Assembly: GCA_003260075.1 (NCBI GenBank) | Contig: QLIY01000527.1 | Coordinates: forward strand, 1 to 64,000 | Source of the DNA: Phallusia mammillata | Lineage: Eukaryota > Chordata > Ascidiacea > Phlebobranchia > Ascidiidae | Reading direction: 5' to 3' | DNA length: 64,000 nt | Shown: in pieces, positions 41,101-53,920 of the stretch | How positions within the stretch are numbered: position 1 is the stretch's first letter | Layout of the letters: each line of letters starts with the position of its first letter | Position numbers and translations under genes: made by a program | The notes under the pieces: generated by a model | The model's database searches: none | The model's input: the letters and a program-made list of their open reading frames with translations, nothing else | What the model was told of the DNA's origin: nothing

Positions 41101-42790
41101 CATCATATGTTTTATCCAGTGTACCTCTTTACATTCTCGTGTGTGGAAAAATAGAAATTTACAAGTTTTAGACTTAGAAAAAACTACGGATCTAGTTAGG
41201 TGTTGTTTCCGCTGCAAATCGCTTGGGAAATGATTATAAACATCTGAAACCGATGCGGCCTATGACATTTGGTCGTCCGGCGTGCGTTCGCGGATTCGAG
41301 GGGTAACTGAAGGCGGGCAGAGCAAGGCGATTTCGCGTTCTAGAATCAAAGAAAACGGCGACAACTAATCTTTAGCGAACAGCGGCGCGCCCTCTCCCTG
41401 AAATCGAAAACTAAAATCGCGCCGATAAAAAGCGACATCGGTAAACGGCGATATTTTAAGCGTTGGGGAATGCTGGTGAATCAGATAGATGCTCGGCTTG
41501 ATGTCTGCATGGCAGGGAACATGGGTAACGCACCATAGCGGGTCCCCGGTTACAGGTTTCCGGCATAGAAAGATACGCAATCAGTTCGGTCAGCTGTAAT
41601 GGAAGGTAATTTCGGGTAATTGCGTGTTATGTGCTTCATAACTCGACTCGGCTAACACGCCGCTTAAGGTTTAGTTACAAGACCGACTTTGATCCGATAT
41701 AAAGATCGATTCGTTACGCATGGCAAGTCCGACGCCTTCCGTCTAAGGGCAGACGCGGCTACGTAATAGTCGACGTCAAAATATACGTCACTGGCACAAA
41801 AATTGTAGCTTTTTTCCCACCTTTTTGGTTTTGATAGTATCGTTGTTTTTGAATAAGTGTGAAAAAGTGTACTGTGAGGAAAAGGTGGATTTAATTTAGT
41901 AGTCTTTGTATGAAGTTGATTCGTAGTTGGTTGTTAAGGCAGCAGGTAGTAAGATTTGGGAGATGAAAAAAGCGTACGTTTGTTCCAGGTAATTTTATGG
42001 AAATGAAATTATCATTTTGTCGTAAGTCACTTAAAAACAGGCAACGTGATAATGTAGCGTTTTATGTCGTAAGTTGTTTGGTGAAGTTAAATAAAGGCGA
42101 ATTTTTCAAATGAAACAATGGCTTTTTTAATATCTCATTTGAATAGAATGAAGTTAAATGTTAAAAGCGCGGTATTTAAAAGAATATGCCCTTCCGCAAA
42201 AAGCCATACGCTAGGTTGTAGTCAGAGTAAAATACTTGATTTACTTTATAAGAATGAAAAGTCCAATATGTTATAGTGCAGTGTCATTCAGCGGTTAAAA
42301 CGATCTTATCCAGTCGCGCTTGACAATGTCTAACGACTCATTTAAGCATTCATGCCCTATTAATTATCGTTTCAAGTCAAGTAAGAAATACAATGTAAAA
42401 TCCGACTCGCTTGCCCAGCATCAACTGACGAGTTTTTATCAAGCATAATGTGCAATTTAAGTTGTATCTAATTTAAAATAACAGAACTGTTTATGTTGTT
42501 ATATGTTAGCACTTAATATAGGATTGGCGTAATACAAAAAAAAACTGCTGGTATTTTGACACTATTGGTGAATATACGTTCGTCTTGAAATACAATCAAG
42601 TTGACCTCCATCGAAGAAAAAGTCTCAAATTCGAGGATTATTGGATCATAGCTCTGTAATTGCACGGAACGCGAAGAACTGTGGGAAAGCTGACGGGGGG
42701 CTTCGGGAAATCGCAGTCACTCTCATCCAGTTATCGGATCACCGGGGTGTTTTATGAAATTACCGCCACTTTCTGAACGACTAAACCTTA
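38200..42790. other. Stretch with no recognisable gene
   Basis: No supported gene. A weak tRNA-like A box (TTAGTTTAGCGGTAGGGC, about 38828-38845) lacks a proper B box. A short imperfect tandem repeat is at 40202-40285. Confidence 0.4.
40202..40285. repeat. Imperfect tandem repeat, two units
   Basis: GCGGAACATACTTT and ATACCTATAGTAGGTGCG occur twice in the same order (about 40202-40246 and 40248-40285); the first unit has an extra ~8 bp. Confidence 0.85.
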
Positions 42791-42797
42791 AGTAAGA

Positions 42798-43369
42798 ATG
42801 GAACGCCTTGGCTCGCGCGAGCTCTTAAAAGTTCAAAGTCAAGGACTTTGTAGAAATCACACAATCGAAGCCTTCAATGCACCAGTTATCCAACGAACAT
42901 GTAGCAGTACTGATTTGCAGTCTAAATGGCAGATCTTACGCAAGTCAATTCACATCGCATGCTGTCGCGCAGACGATCCTATCACTTCTCCTTATGGTCG
43001 TGACCTGGAATCTGGAGGCGCGAAGAGGCCGCGAAGTTCCGGAGAAAAAGGCGGGAGTGAAGGCTCCCGAAGATCGGGCAAATCTCGCCTTGAGCCAATG
43101 TCAAACAACCACAATTTACGAGCCATGAATGAAAACAATCTTCCATGCGAAATCGAGTGTTCCTCCCACCTAAGGCCTGCTCTGTCTTCGCGACAAGCCA
43201 AGATGTCTTATCTCAAGGTCGAACCGGAAGGACAGGATTATTCACACCGGAATCGACATCACACACGCAGGGACACCGTGCCGACGATGCAAAGGAAGAG
43301 AAAAAGAAGAAGGCAGAGTCTCTTTCCCGCGCTAAAGACCTGGATATATTTTCTCCTGTGCCAAGACTT
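42798..43369 (+). CDS. Possible 5' coding exon, unknown basic protein
   Basis: The longest ATG-started open frame in the right half (191 codons in the frame), ending at a consensus donor GTAAGT at 43370. The predicted peptide is rich in Arg, Ser and Gly with a strongly basic end (MQRKRKRRR), which could be a nuclear localisation signal. The local GC is higher than average, which lengthens ORFs by chance, and an overlapping frame (43145-43378) is also open into the same donor (AKEEKKKKAESLSRAKDLD). No family recognised; downstream exons not found. Confidence 0.3.
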
Positions 43370-44266
43370 GTAAGTAAAGTGTGTCTTCTACTTTTTAGGG
43401 TTATGGTAAGTGTTGCCAGGTTGCGCTTTTGTCACCCATTTGGGCTATTTTCCAATTAAGTTTCCAAACCAACCAAAACCATATGCTATGTTGTTGATTG
43501 GAAAAATGTTACGATTTTGTGGGTCGAAACAGTTAAAGCATAAAAGTACAACCAGGACGTATTTTTAACGATTTTCTTCAAATGTCGCAAGCGTGTCGAA
43601 TGGATGTGTTTTATTCTGACTAAAACGTACGAAAAATTAGTAAATCACAGTACGCCAGGGCCACAGAGGTGGCATGCCACATTTTCAAAGCAAATATAAG
43701 TAGCATTATATATGTTTTACATGCGTTTCTACGTACACAATTTAACCAAACAACATTTAAAATTGGCCAGATAGGCGCACAATAGACAGTAGAAGCTCGT
43801 CAAAACTTCACACCTATCAAGTGACAAAAATACACGCAAGAATTGAAACGAAGTGACAGCGTAATTTCCGCGCGACCAGCAATTCGATTACTTTTTCGAA
43901 TCTCGTCAACAAGCAAGCTACATCCGACTGATAACATTGCGAAGCCAATTACTAAACACGATATGTTTGGTAACAGCACGGCGAGTAGAGCATGGCACAA
44001 CCCAACACTTCAAGGGAATGTCAAAATGCACCCCCTGTCACTCAACAGGGCGTTGGGGCTGGCAAGGGTAAATGCGACCCAGGTGCCGACGTGTACGTTG
44101 GTATTCACGCCTTGCAGTCACAACAAACAAGCATTGCTTACCAGATAAAAAGTGCCTGTAAAAGTCCTTTGCGTGCAAGGGATATGGTTTTCTGCCTGTG
44201 TTGGTGCTAAATTAACGTTTGCCCTAGATATTCGTTTTTACTTCAGTTTGTGTTTAGGGTTGTGTG

Positions 44267-44417
44267 CAGTGTTTTTTTTTAAGGTGTTTTTAAGGTCAAA
44301 TTTCTCCAGCGGTTTCCCAAAATTTAAATATGGCTATTTTTTGGTATTTAAATGAAACACTTGCGGTCTCTTAAAACTACTTAGCGGTCACCCAAACCAA
44401 ACCTTAAAAAAAACCTG
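44267..44417 (-). mobile_element. hAT-like MITE, family C
   Basis: A 151-bp element from CAGTGTTTTTTTTTAAGG to CCTTAAAAAAAACCTG with perfect 8-bp duplications GTTGTGTG (44259-44266, 44418-44425). Reverse complement of the 21561-21731 copy over most of its length. Confidence 0.93.
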
Positions 44418-44926
44418 GTTGTGTGACATTGTTGGCCTTAGGAATTGGTAAAATTCATTTTGGGAGTGGTTTCGTTGAGAAGGAAAATATCCATTACTGT
44501 GTGTTCATGCCCGCCTTAAGACAACACTTAACAGCTCAGGTTTCATATCGAGAGAGGCGTCGACGCTTCATCCTGACGCCACGGAACTAGCCACACGCAT
44601 TCCAGAGTTTTGACAGCAGAATAAGATCAAAACTCTTTTTCTGGCGCCTTACTATCTTCAGACAGAAACCTTATTCCCGTTACGCCACGTATGAAACATA
44701 GCAGTTATTTAGCGGGCTAATTTGAATGACTAAATAATAGTAGGCGCGTTTCGGGAGCAATTTGCTGGTACCTTCTCCTACATAAAGTCGAACCTAAATC
44801 CTATGACACATTCCAGCTTTGGAATTCCCAGAAAACTAACTAAACCAGACACCGCTAAATATAACGCCCTCTGAACAACCAAATAATTTCATATTCGTTT
44901 AAACTCTTAAAATATCGTTTTCCGAC

Positions 44927-44990
44927 GACGTCATCGTTCTGCTACGCTTAAATCGTTAATGACGTCATATTGAAAGGTCAATTGCGTCAT
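44927..44990. promoter_or_regulatory. CRE/ATF-like motif cluster
   Basis: Within 64 bp: GACGTCA (44927-44933), a full palindromic TGACGTCA (44960-44967) and TTGCGTCA (44982-44989). Such clusters occur in enhancers and promoters bound by bZIP factors. No adjacent gene start was identified. Confidence 0.35.
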
Positions 44991-47900
44991 ACTGTTTCTG
45001 CACCACCTGGGAAAGATCTAAATATTTTTAATTTAGTGCCAGTAAACCTGTGTAGATTAATAAAATCTGGCAAGGGCGTGGGATCAGTTCATGTTTTTGA
45101 ACGGACGGTTGAAGCGAACCTCCGCAAACGGCTGGAGATGTAATTGCCGGAGTGCACGCGAACCAAGCTTGTGTCTAGCTTGGTTATGTCATTGCTTTTT
45201 GTCAGGCGATAGTCAGTTTTTGCTGTTTTACTTATGGGGTTTTCATTGAAAATGTTGGAGAGAACAATTATTGCATCGTTTCATGAGGGCCACACCAAAA
45301 TTTAACGAAGTTTCAATTAATACCCTTTAACGCGGTTTCGACTGACTGAGTGCTATGCCGTCGCCTAAACAACGTTGGTGTCGCTTTATACAACCATATT
45401 TTCTTCCAATGTTATGCGTTACAACACTACAGCTATTCGACTACACTGGCCAACCCTACTGAGTTTACTATTTACGGTATAGTTTATTTACGGTATCTGG
45501 ATTATAAGTGACAAGTTTAGTAAAATTTGTTCGCACGTAAGTGACCACTTTCCCCAACAAATGATCATCAGCAAATAGTTTTTTATTTGATGCGTTACAA
45601 TGTTTGCGCAGCATTGTAGAAATCATGTAATGTTTAAACCTTTTGGACGACTTTCCTGTAAACTGTACGAACAACTTAAAATTTTCGGAAGTTGTAGCAA
45701 TGCGGTAAAGCGAAACGGGCCACAGCGATCGTGCGTATATTTTGCCTTTTCGAGAATATTCCACGCATCATTTGCTAACCCAAAACTCGTATACACTCAA
45801 CAATCTCCATACAAGCATAGCAACATGCATATCAGGCCAGGACATTCGTACTTGAACTTGGCAACGGGGTCAAGCGCAAGTAGCTTTTCGGGGGCCTCCA
45901 AGTCTGTATCTATTTGCGGGGTTAAGAGATTTGCGCAAAGCCTTGTTGGATACAGTGTATTTGGGTTGAGTTAAGGTTGAAACTTGTGTTATGCGTATAA
46001 TCCGCATAAATTCAAGGAATGCATAAATTCAATACTACTGATTCGCCAGGTTTTAGTGTGGTCTTGGGAAAAAGCTCCTTAAGCACAGGTAATCAATTGG
46101 CTTATTTAATATTGCAAAATGTTTAAGCAAGACGTGTCATTAAGAAAACATTTCATTTGCCGCTTCCATTAATCACGTCTAGATACATTTTCAATTGATT
46201 AAACAAGATAAAATAGCAATAGAATTAAGTAAAAAGACAGGTCAAGGCCAAAATGGGGTGTTTTTTCGAACAATCTACTGTGGTTGTACTCTTGAAGGGC
46301 ATTAGCACGTGTGAGTCGAATGTTTTACGCCAAAAATTTTGCAAACCTAACCCGTGAAAAGTTTTTTCGCACGAAGCTTGTGCACAATCGTTTGCCTTGT
46401 CTACGAATTCCGTGAGCTCAAATACCCAACATTTAACGCACAGCACCTGGGCTTAGGTCAGAAATCCTGGGTGTTACTCGTGCCAATGTTGTGTGCTGAA
46501 AAGTGAAGTGTTTGTCCCATAAGAGGTTGCCGCCCACTGTGGCAATGCGATGAGATCGAACCTCAAATGCCCTGTTGTTGCTGGGGCAAGCTATAAATAG
46601 ATTGTTTGTCAAGAGCTTGTTGTGGCAGCACTTGAAAAATCTGATTGATTTTTGTCACTAAAACGTTTACCCCGCATTGCGCATTGATAAAGCTTGATAA
46701 TTCACCAAGCGCAGGTTAACACGGCCCTAGACAGTTGTATAAATAATTCCGGGCAGCGTTTTTTAACATTTTTTGTGTTCACAAACTATCTTTGTATCAA
46801 CATAACCATTAGCAAGCTTTAAGTAAATGTGCAGTATCAATATCACTATAAACCTTAAAAATTATTTATATATTGTCAGAAATCAGCACACTCGCAAAGC
46901 CTTTAGGATTGACAAACACTGATTTAGCCCCATACCATTGCAAACCTCATAACCAAAGTTCAGTGTCTATGACAATGATATACGGTAAAAAAGGTTACTT
47001 GAGAAGTTGTAAATAATATCATTACCACGTGATATGTAAGTCGCTCAAATAGGGCTAAGAGCTTAATCCAAGGCAATTCATCAACAACTTGACCAAATAA
47101 AAAGACAAACGTAACGTATAAGTTGGATAGGTACAACCATGATGAAAAGGGCTTCGGTTTGCAGGAGTTTTTGCCCAAAGGCCGATTTAACTGCAATTTG
47201 AAACTTTGCACTTCGCAAACAAGGTACAGAGGTTGCTTTGGGGCAACTGTGAGTGGCAAGCGGTGACCAGTGATGTTAAACTTTTTTCTTAGCAAAATTA
47301 CTGACATGAGCCGTACATGTTACAAGCACTAAAGGCAATTCTCGTTGTACCGTTGATTGCGCGTGACTAATTTATTGCTTCTGGCGTCCGGCTTTCGACA
47401 GGCAAAGAGCAAAAGTATCTTATAGAGCTATCGCGTGTATGTAAGACGAACCACAGACAAGACAACTGTCACGTTACAGGCGACTGGCAAAGTGTATCGT
47501 GTCGATCTTTCCCATCGTGCAAAATGCCCCTTCTGCAGCGCCCCAAAGGGGTCAAGCCCAGCCTCTGCTTGCAACTTGGGGCTTCGGTTTCATATATTCG
47601 TGAGACGCCATAGGGGTCGTATCAGATTCGCAGCCCGGGCCGCAGGGCGCGTTCGCATATTTTCGGCTTAGTGGACTCATGTGCCGAAAGGTGGAACCTG
47701 GCCGACGAAAGGCGACGCCCGGTAGGCCGTGACCTTGACTCCGGTGCCAAGGTGACTTGAACGAAAACGTCACTTCGCCCTGGACGTGTGGGGTCTCTAT
47801 GCGGACAGAAGTAGTTTCTGTTCTGTGCAAGAGTTAAGTTCGCAAGGGTAGGCGTGTAAAAATGTTAGAAACGAGAGGCTTATATTGTTTTGTAAACTAC

Positions 47901-48105
47901 TTGGGTGTGGCCCACTTGGTTTACCTTGCTTGTGTTTAAAGAGCGATAACAAACGCAGCTGTTGTACAACTCATGTGACTTACAAGTACAAGATATAAAA
48001 GGTTTGTCAAATAATACTGTAGGGCATAAGGGGCAATCAAGATAGTTTTCAAGCGAAAATCAAACAACATATGTATACGGTTTTGTCGAGCTATTAATGT
48101 TAACT

Positions 48106-48223
48106 TAAAATGCTTTGTAAACCATTTCATACCCATGCTGTACGTAAAAGTACCAAATGTAATGCGTTTAACGTAAAAATGCTTTGTAAACCATTTAATG
48201 CCAATGTCGTACGTAAAAGAACT
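48106..48223. repeat. Direct repeat, ~50 bp x2
   Basis: AATGCTTTGTAAACCATTT is followed by ATGCC/CCATG-like and GTACGTAAAAG in both units (about 48107-48153 and 48177-48222), period about 68 bp. Confidence 0.8.
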
Positions 48224-48227
48224 TAGC

Positions 48228-48526
48228 CTATACTCCTGTCCCGCCCGTTTCAAAGCCAGCAAAATATGCTGCGAACCTTTTTAGCCGTCCAACAAAAACA
48301 ACACATTGCCAGCTGTCATTCACAAACGCTGCGCCGTACTTAATCGGAATGTTATAGTGGAAGGCTCTATCAGCCTGCTCTTCGCCTGAACTGATCTCTC
48401 CCGAACTCAAAAGCGAATCGAGGCACTTTCGTATTTGCTTCGCTTCAGTGGCAACGAATCCGTCCCTCACTGGGAACCAGTTCGACAAGACACGTGACTT
48501 ACGATTATCCCTGGAAGGGTGAATCT
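48228..48526 (-). CDS. Possible terminal exon, unknown protein
   Basis: Minus-strand frame open for about 98 codons after an acceptor-like GCTTTTAG (48527-48534), ending in TAG. The peptide has mixed, protein-like composition (NWFPVRDGFVATEAKQIRKC; NIPIKYGAAFVNDSWQC) and codon choice that is not AT-extreme. No domain recognised; could be chance. Confidence 0.25.
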
Positions 48527-51338
48527 CTAAAAGCGGCCTTGTTAGGAAGATGACTTGTGTATTTGGCTAGGTGTCACGAGAGAGCTAAACCCGTGAGATT
48601 TTGGCGCGTGGAAATGGGTGAAAAGACTGAAATACAAAAAAAATCAAAGCAGGATGAATAGTTATTATTTTAAACAAGACTCTCTTGCCTAAAATACACT
48701 TTTGAATACTTCTAAAATTACAAGTTTATAGTTAAGGAAAAAATAAACCATATTGGACAAATACAAAAAGCGTATTGATTAGTACGATCTCTTTTTGCAT
48801 TGGTTGGTGAATCATTTACGTGAAAATCGTACAAACAATGTCAAACCCAGAAAAACGATATTCTCCAGCAAGTCACACCTTAAAATAAACTGATTAGTCA
48901 AACATAACAAATTATATCAAAGCACATAACCACTAAATTTTTCTTTGTTTTCTATTGTAAAACCATTGGGTTGTGTCTAAATCCAGTTCAAACCGGCGTT
49001 TACGGTATTGCGTTCTTCAATGTCAATCTATTTCCATATGCGAGCGTGTGAACATAGGAAACGGCCGGCATAGATATTATGCGAGATTTATCACAACGGA
49101 AATGGGCGACAAAACGACTCATAAAGACGACCTAACTCAAAAGGAAACGCTGCTTCCTTTCAATAAGGGGCAAGAACGGGCGCAAAGGCAAGGGCGAACA
49201 GCTTTTAATTAAAAGACTTGGAAACGGAGCGTGAATGGCGTTTGTTATTGTGTGGGGAACGGTAGGGAGACGCGGGAACCACATCGGCGACAAACTGCTG
49301 CGAGGTTTTAATTAAATCCCCTTTTCGGACCAATCAGCGTCCAGACATGAACGCTTACACGTGGAATAGGGGAAGAGTTCCTTGATATGTAACCCTATGT
49401 GGGTAATATGCAGTTTTGGGCTTACTGGATTAATTTTGTATTGAACGTCTAGTGGTGTATGTTTTAACCATCGCGTGTCGTGGGGTTTATAACTATTATT
49501 TGTCAATTTATGATTTAGGCGTTACACCATTTACCACCTCATCAAAGACCCATTGTGATTTAGTGGAATTTGTTTTTACTTAGGATTTCTGGGTTACAAC
49601 AGCCAACGATAGGCTTTGAGCACAATTTTGGAGCATTTTTATGGTAAACTCACTATACATATGATCAGAAAATACCACAAAAACAGTCACAAAATTTTGT
49701 TTAAGACACTAAATTTTAATAAACGTAAAGAACAAGTTTCGTTAACACGTAGCAGTAGCACTTATAATTCAGGTCATTTTTGTCACGTAATCGACCTGAA
49801 CTTTGACCTCTCATCCTTGCAAGTCTTTTCCGTAAACGCTCGTTACCGCAAACCCCCCACAAAGTTTCCCAGCCCCAAACTCGCAAACACAACACAACAA
49901 CCCCTTTACAACTTAACTATAACGAAGTGCTTGTTGAAGGGTGTTGATCTCGAACAGGAAAAGCCAGGATCTGTATGAACTTGATCCATTTGAAGGCCAG
50001 TGTTTGCGCATATGACCTGCAGAGTAGCAACACCCGGTTTTGGCTTTCCTGGTCCCCGATCTCGTTACCCGCCTCGCATACCTGTTACGTGCATAAGCGA
50101 GCGCTCGTTTGTGTTGTGATTGATTGACAGGCGGTAATGAAGTCAGTGACGGCGATGTTAGATGTGCTGGTTGAACGGGAAAGTTAGGAATGATATGACA
50201 GTAATAAAAATTCGAATTTTAGGGAGAAAATTAGGAGAATTGGGTTCACAAACTTCACTGTACTTTGCGAAGATAATTTAATCAGCATTTTAAGCGTCTA
50301 CACTACAATTTATTTACTATTTACAAACTTTTTGGCAGTTTTGGCCTTGGTAAGGTATAGCAAATTCAGGACGTGTTTTTCTATTAACAAAAGTATAGGT
50401 TTGTTGCTGTTATGGAAATCAACAGCTTTTTTTGCGCGAAGGTGTATATTGTGTCACAAAAAGTACCCGTTGTAAATTGGCTTTTGGTATATATTGACAA
50501 TTGACAGTTTTGGATGTTGTTAGGTTTTAGACAATTGACAAAATGTGCCTAAAATCTCTTTAAATAGGTTTAATTTTCCCCAATTGATGAGTATCAATTG
50601 CATACATTTCCTAAATTATTTGGTGATGACTATGAACGTTTGTTGAGTAGGTAAATTGCAGCTTAAAGTCATCTGAAGTAGAACAAATTGGACCTCGGCG
50701 CAAGATGTAACCAAAATCATCAAAAAAATATGAATTCCTAGCAAAACCGCCGCTATTTGCTGTAAAGCTTTGGAACCAGAAATAGTTGTTTAAATCAAAG
50801 CTGAGAGTCAGACGAAGTGGAACGAACTGAGTTTCGTCCACAGCTTAATGTACGTTGTTCTTATTTTTCGGTTCAATTCCAGCCATACCCGGCAGTGAGC
50901 CCGAACTGGATTTAGACGACGCCAAAAACACGTGACGAAACGGAAACGGAGGGGTTAACGCCGACCCCCTCCCCATAGGTTTGGTCACGCGCCGAAAGCC
51001 ACCTTCAAAGAAGGAATTGGGTCGTAAAAAATAACTTGATTTTTTGATGTTGCAAGCAAGGCCTTATGGCGTGGTGCCCTAATGTGTTCCAGATTTTTCT
51101 CTTCTGAGTCTGTACATGTGAGCGTATCGTTGCTTTCTGTTAAGCGTGTTTCCTATCCTGGTTTATGGGTTGGTGTAAGGAATGACGGTTGTTGAAGTTT
51201 GAAACCGAAAACTTGGTGTGGTGAAGCGTTGCACTTCCGCGGTATAGCGGCACTGAGTCGAGCATCAATAAACAGCATCTGTTCCTGTACTCACAGGTGT
51301 TGCGGTAATTTTGTTTTTAGAACCCTGGCGTTTCAGGT

Positions 51339-51700
51339 ATGGCTGGGTCAAAACTTTCTGTACCTACAAAATCAAAACTTCCTTCTCATTGCCAAGTTTA
51401 ACCAAAAATGAAGACTTGTTTTTGTGAAGTCTGGGTCAAAACTTTCTTCCTATTGCAAAGTTTGACAAAAAATTAAGTCTCATTTTGTGTGAAGACTTCA
51501 TCAAAAAATTCTGTATCCTTTCACTGCAAAGTTTGTCTGAAAAGGCGAAACATTTTTTTCTTAAATCTGAGTGAAAAAATTCTGTATCTTTTCATTGCAA
51601 GTTTGGCCCATTTGTTGCTCAAGTTTTGTCAATGGAAGTCAAAGTTTTCTATGTCTTCTCATTAGAAATACAAAATCAAGCCCACTCTTTGTCGAGTCTG
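51339..51700. repeat. Degenerate tandem array, 4-5 units of 65-90 bp
   Basis: Successive units share a core TCTGGGTCAAAACTTTCT or TCTGAGTGAAAAAATTCTGT, then (T)CATTGCAAAGTTTG and an A/T-rich end with GAAG. Units start near 51341, 51430, 51497, 51567 and 51638. No coding sense. Confidence 0.7.
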
Positions 51701-52169
51701 GTAGATGTTTAGTTTCAAACATTTTTGTTATAACATATGAACTCTGAAAGCAACCTTAATTCAAAAAATACCAAAATACTTCATGCAGTGTGTTTTATCA
51801 GTCAGAGGAAAATACCCTTCCACTTTTGAACTGGTGTGTACATTTGTACATCATTGCGTCAAACTTAAGGTCAAAAACTACATACACGACACAGCTAAAA
51901 AGGTTTGAAATAGAATTTTATGATATCATCCAAAGGCACGGGGCTCGTAGACCTGAGGTCAAGGGCTTTTGAAAAGTCGGGGAAACGCATCCTCGTGTCA
52001 TCAGGCGGCATTATGCAAGTGTGTGGTGATGATGGTGCTTTAGAGTTGACTCTCATCATGGCTCAGGTTTAAATCAGGCACTTCACTGAAATGAGGTCAC
52101 AATACGATGCCAGGGCTGAAAGGTTGACGATTTGTTCACACCTCGACTACATGGTTCAATGTCTCAAAG

Positions 52170-52375
52170 TAGTTGGTCGGGATTGGCTTCTTCGGGTCGA
52201 GTTCAGGCGGGGTTATAACATGCTTGATTTAGACCTGACTTTACTGAGTTCCATTTTTACCGTCGTTTCGCCATGTTCCGGGGCTAATTTGGTATATATT
52301 TCGTATCGGTTTCGCGCTTGTACTTTCGGGTTCGGGGCACAATTTTAGGTCCGCTTACGAGTCTGCTAAGAATAC
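52170..52375. repeat. Family B hAT-like fragment
   Basis: CGGGATTGGCTTCTTCGGG, TTCCGGGGCTAATTTGG and GGGTTCGGGGCACAATTTTA match the GGGCC/CCCGAA wording of family B in reverse orientation; ends degraded. Confidence 0.4.
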
Positions 52376-52414
52376 CGCATTTCTTACTGTGGTTTTAATC
52401 TGAATTTCTACAAG

Positions 52415-52728
52415 ATTATGTCATTGCGCCGTGACATAGAGCTTGAATTATATGGTAAACGCTTGTTGACACCTCAATCGTTTCAATATTGGAATGATCA
52501 TGCCAAAAGCGATTTTATGTTTTTATATGTTGGATTTCACACTTGAACATGATGACGTAATTGTGTCATGACGTAGCGCACAAAAGAACCTAAGACTGTT
52601 GCAAACAGTTGTTGGCAACACCGACGTGTTTTGCAATTGCAAAGAATGATAATGTAAACAGGTAATAAAAGTATTGAGCCTAAACTCCACATATCCACCA
52701 TGATGACGTATTTGTGCCGTGACGTAGG
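52415..52728. promoter_or_regulatory. Three spaced copies of a paired TGACGTA-like motif
   Basis: ATTATGTCATTGCGCCGTGA (52415), ATGATGACGTAATTGTGTCA (52549) and ATGATGACGTATTTGTGCCG (52700) each continue into GACATAG or GACGTAG. This gives two bZIP/CRE-like half sites per copy, about 134 and 151 bp apart. Either a degenerate tandem duplication or repeated regulatory sites. Confidence 0.35.
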
Positions 52729-53695
52729 ACCCAAAATAATGCCGGGCCTACGGTGCATCGGGCCAGACGCCCATTTTGTTTGGGCGGGCTGCGGTGGAAA
52801 GTTGCCAGAGTCGAAATCCCGCTTCGTTTCGGATGGATACATCTGAGTCAATTTGCGCGAACTCTCCGTTGCAAAACACTTTTCGCTTGTTCGTCTGCTC
52901 AGGGCAACGTTTTCGCTTAAGCCTTGTATACTTTGGCCAGGAACGCACAACACAAGATCTGTGTTGATCCGAAAATCCGCGAAATGCATCTGTTTGTGTG
53001 GGGATCGACCTTTTGTTGTATCAACCACGGCATCTTACAATAGTTATCGACGGGCAAAGTTTAAACACACTAGTTGCGGCGGCGTGAATAGATTTTGGGC
53101 ATTTAAGATGATGAGGTGTATTACTAAGCTCGTGCGCATTAAACTAACAAAAACAGTTTTAGGTAGTTTCCACAATCTGGATGTTGTATATTTTTGTTTC
53201 CAGTTAGAAGAACTCTTTTCATTTGATTAATGTAAGTGCTGTTTATTATCATTTTATAAACTATACGTCCTTTACAAAGTTTAAAATCACATCGGTTGGA
53301 GTCTAGAACAATCTGATCTCAGTTCCACTGTGTTTTTAAGATAAAGCGGAGGATTTGGCATCAAGCCTACGCACTTGTTTGTCAAAGGAATAGCCCTAAT
53401 CCAAAATTAAACATCATTAAACGCCCGATTTCTGCAGGTAGCTTACCACGCTTTTGACAAGTCAGAAAACAAAAGCCCATACTTTAACACCTCTATTGAA
53501 AGCGCGCCTTTTTAAGTGGTTTTTGATATTTGCAATTGAATTTACCACTGTAGCGCAGCCCGCGATTTTGCTTTATTCTGTGCGTTATACCCGACTTGTC
53601 TCCTCATGGTGTCAAAGCGCGTAGAAAACGAAAAACGGCGGTTTTTTGATGCGGCTGGATTCGAGACAGGATAGCCGCCGATTCGGTGTCTTGCT

Positions 53696-53920
53696 TCAGC
53701 TTAGGCGAGCCAGCATCGGTGTCGTTGTGAAGCTTGCGGCGGTGTGGCAAGCTCCTTTTGTCGGCAAAACAGTTGGCTGGAGGCGCCTTGGCGATAACAG
53801 GAGCGTTTGAACTTCGAAATTTTGCAGCACATATACTTGCTGATCAGGTCCAAAATTAACAGCTGATAATAGCCCATGTTGGAGCTTTTGAAGTGAGTTT
53901 TGGTTGAAGATAACAGACAT
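53696..53920 (-). CDS. Possible small ORF or exon, unknown protein
   Basis: ATG (context TACCATGT) at 53920 opens a 74-codon minus-strand frame (MSVIFNQNSLQKLQHGLLSA) ending in a stop at 53696. Protein-like in composition, no recognised domain, no homologous copy in the window. Confidence 0.2.
   Translation of the reverse strand: MSVIFNQNSLQKLQHGLLSAVNFGPDQQVYVLQNFEVQTLLLSPRRLQPTVLPTKGACHTAASFTTTPMLARLS

Larger units (their letters stand above)
43400..48100. other. Stretch with no recognisable gene
   Basis: No supported gene. A SINE tail fragment (ATCACAGTACGCCAGGGCC) is at about 43645-43663; a family C MITE and a CRE-like motif cluster are listed separately. The CG-rich part at 47500-47830 is open in several frames without a recognisable product. 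Confidence 0.4.

Noticed and set aside
52537..53028. 163-codon minus-strand ORF
   Set aside because: Three other frames are open over the same CG-rich stretch, no domain or splice context, and it overlaps the repeated TGACGTA motifs.
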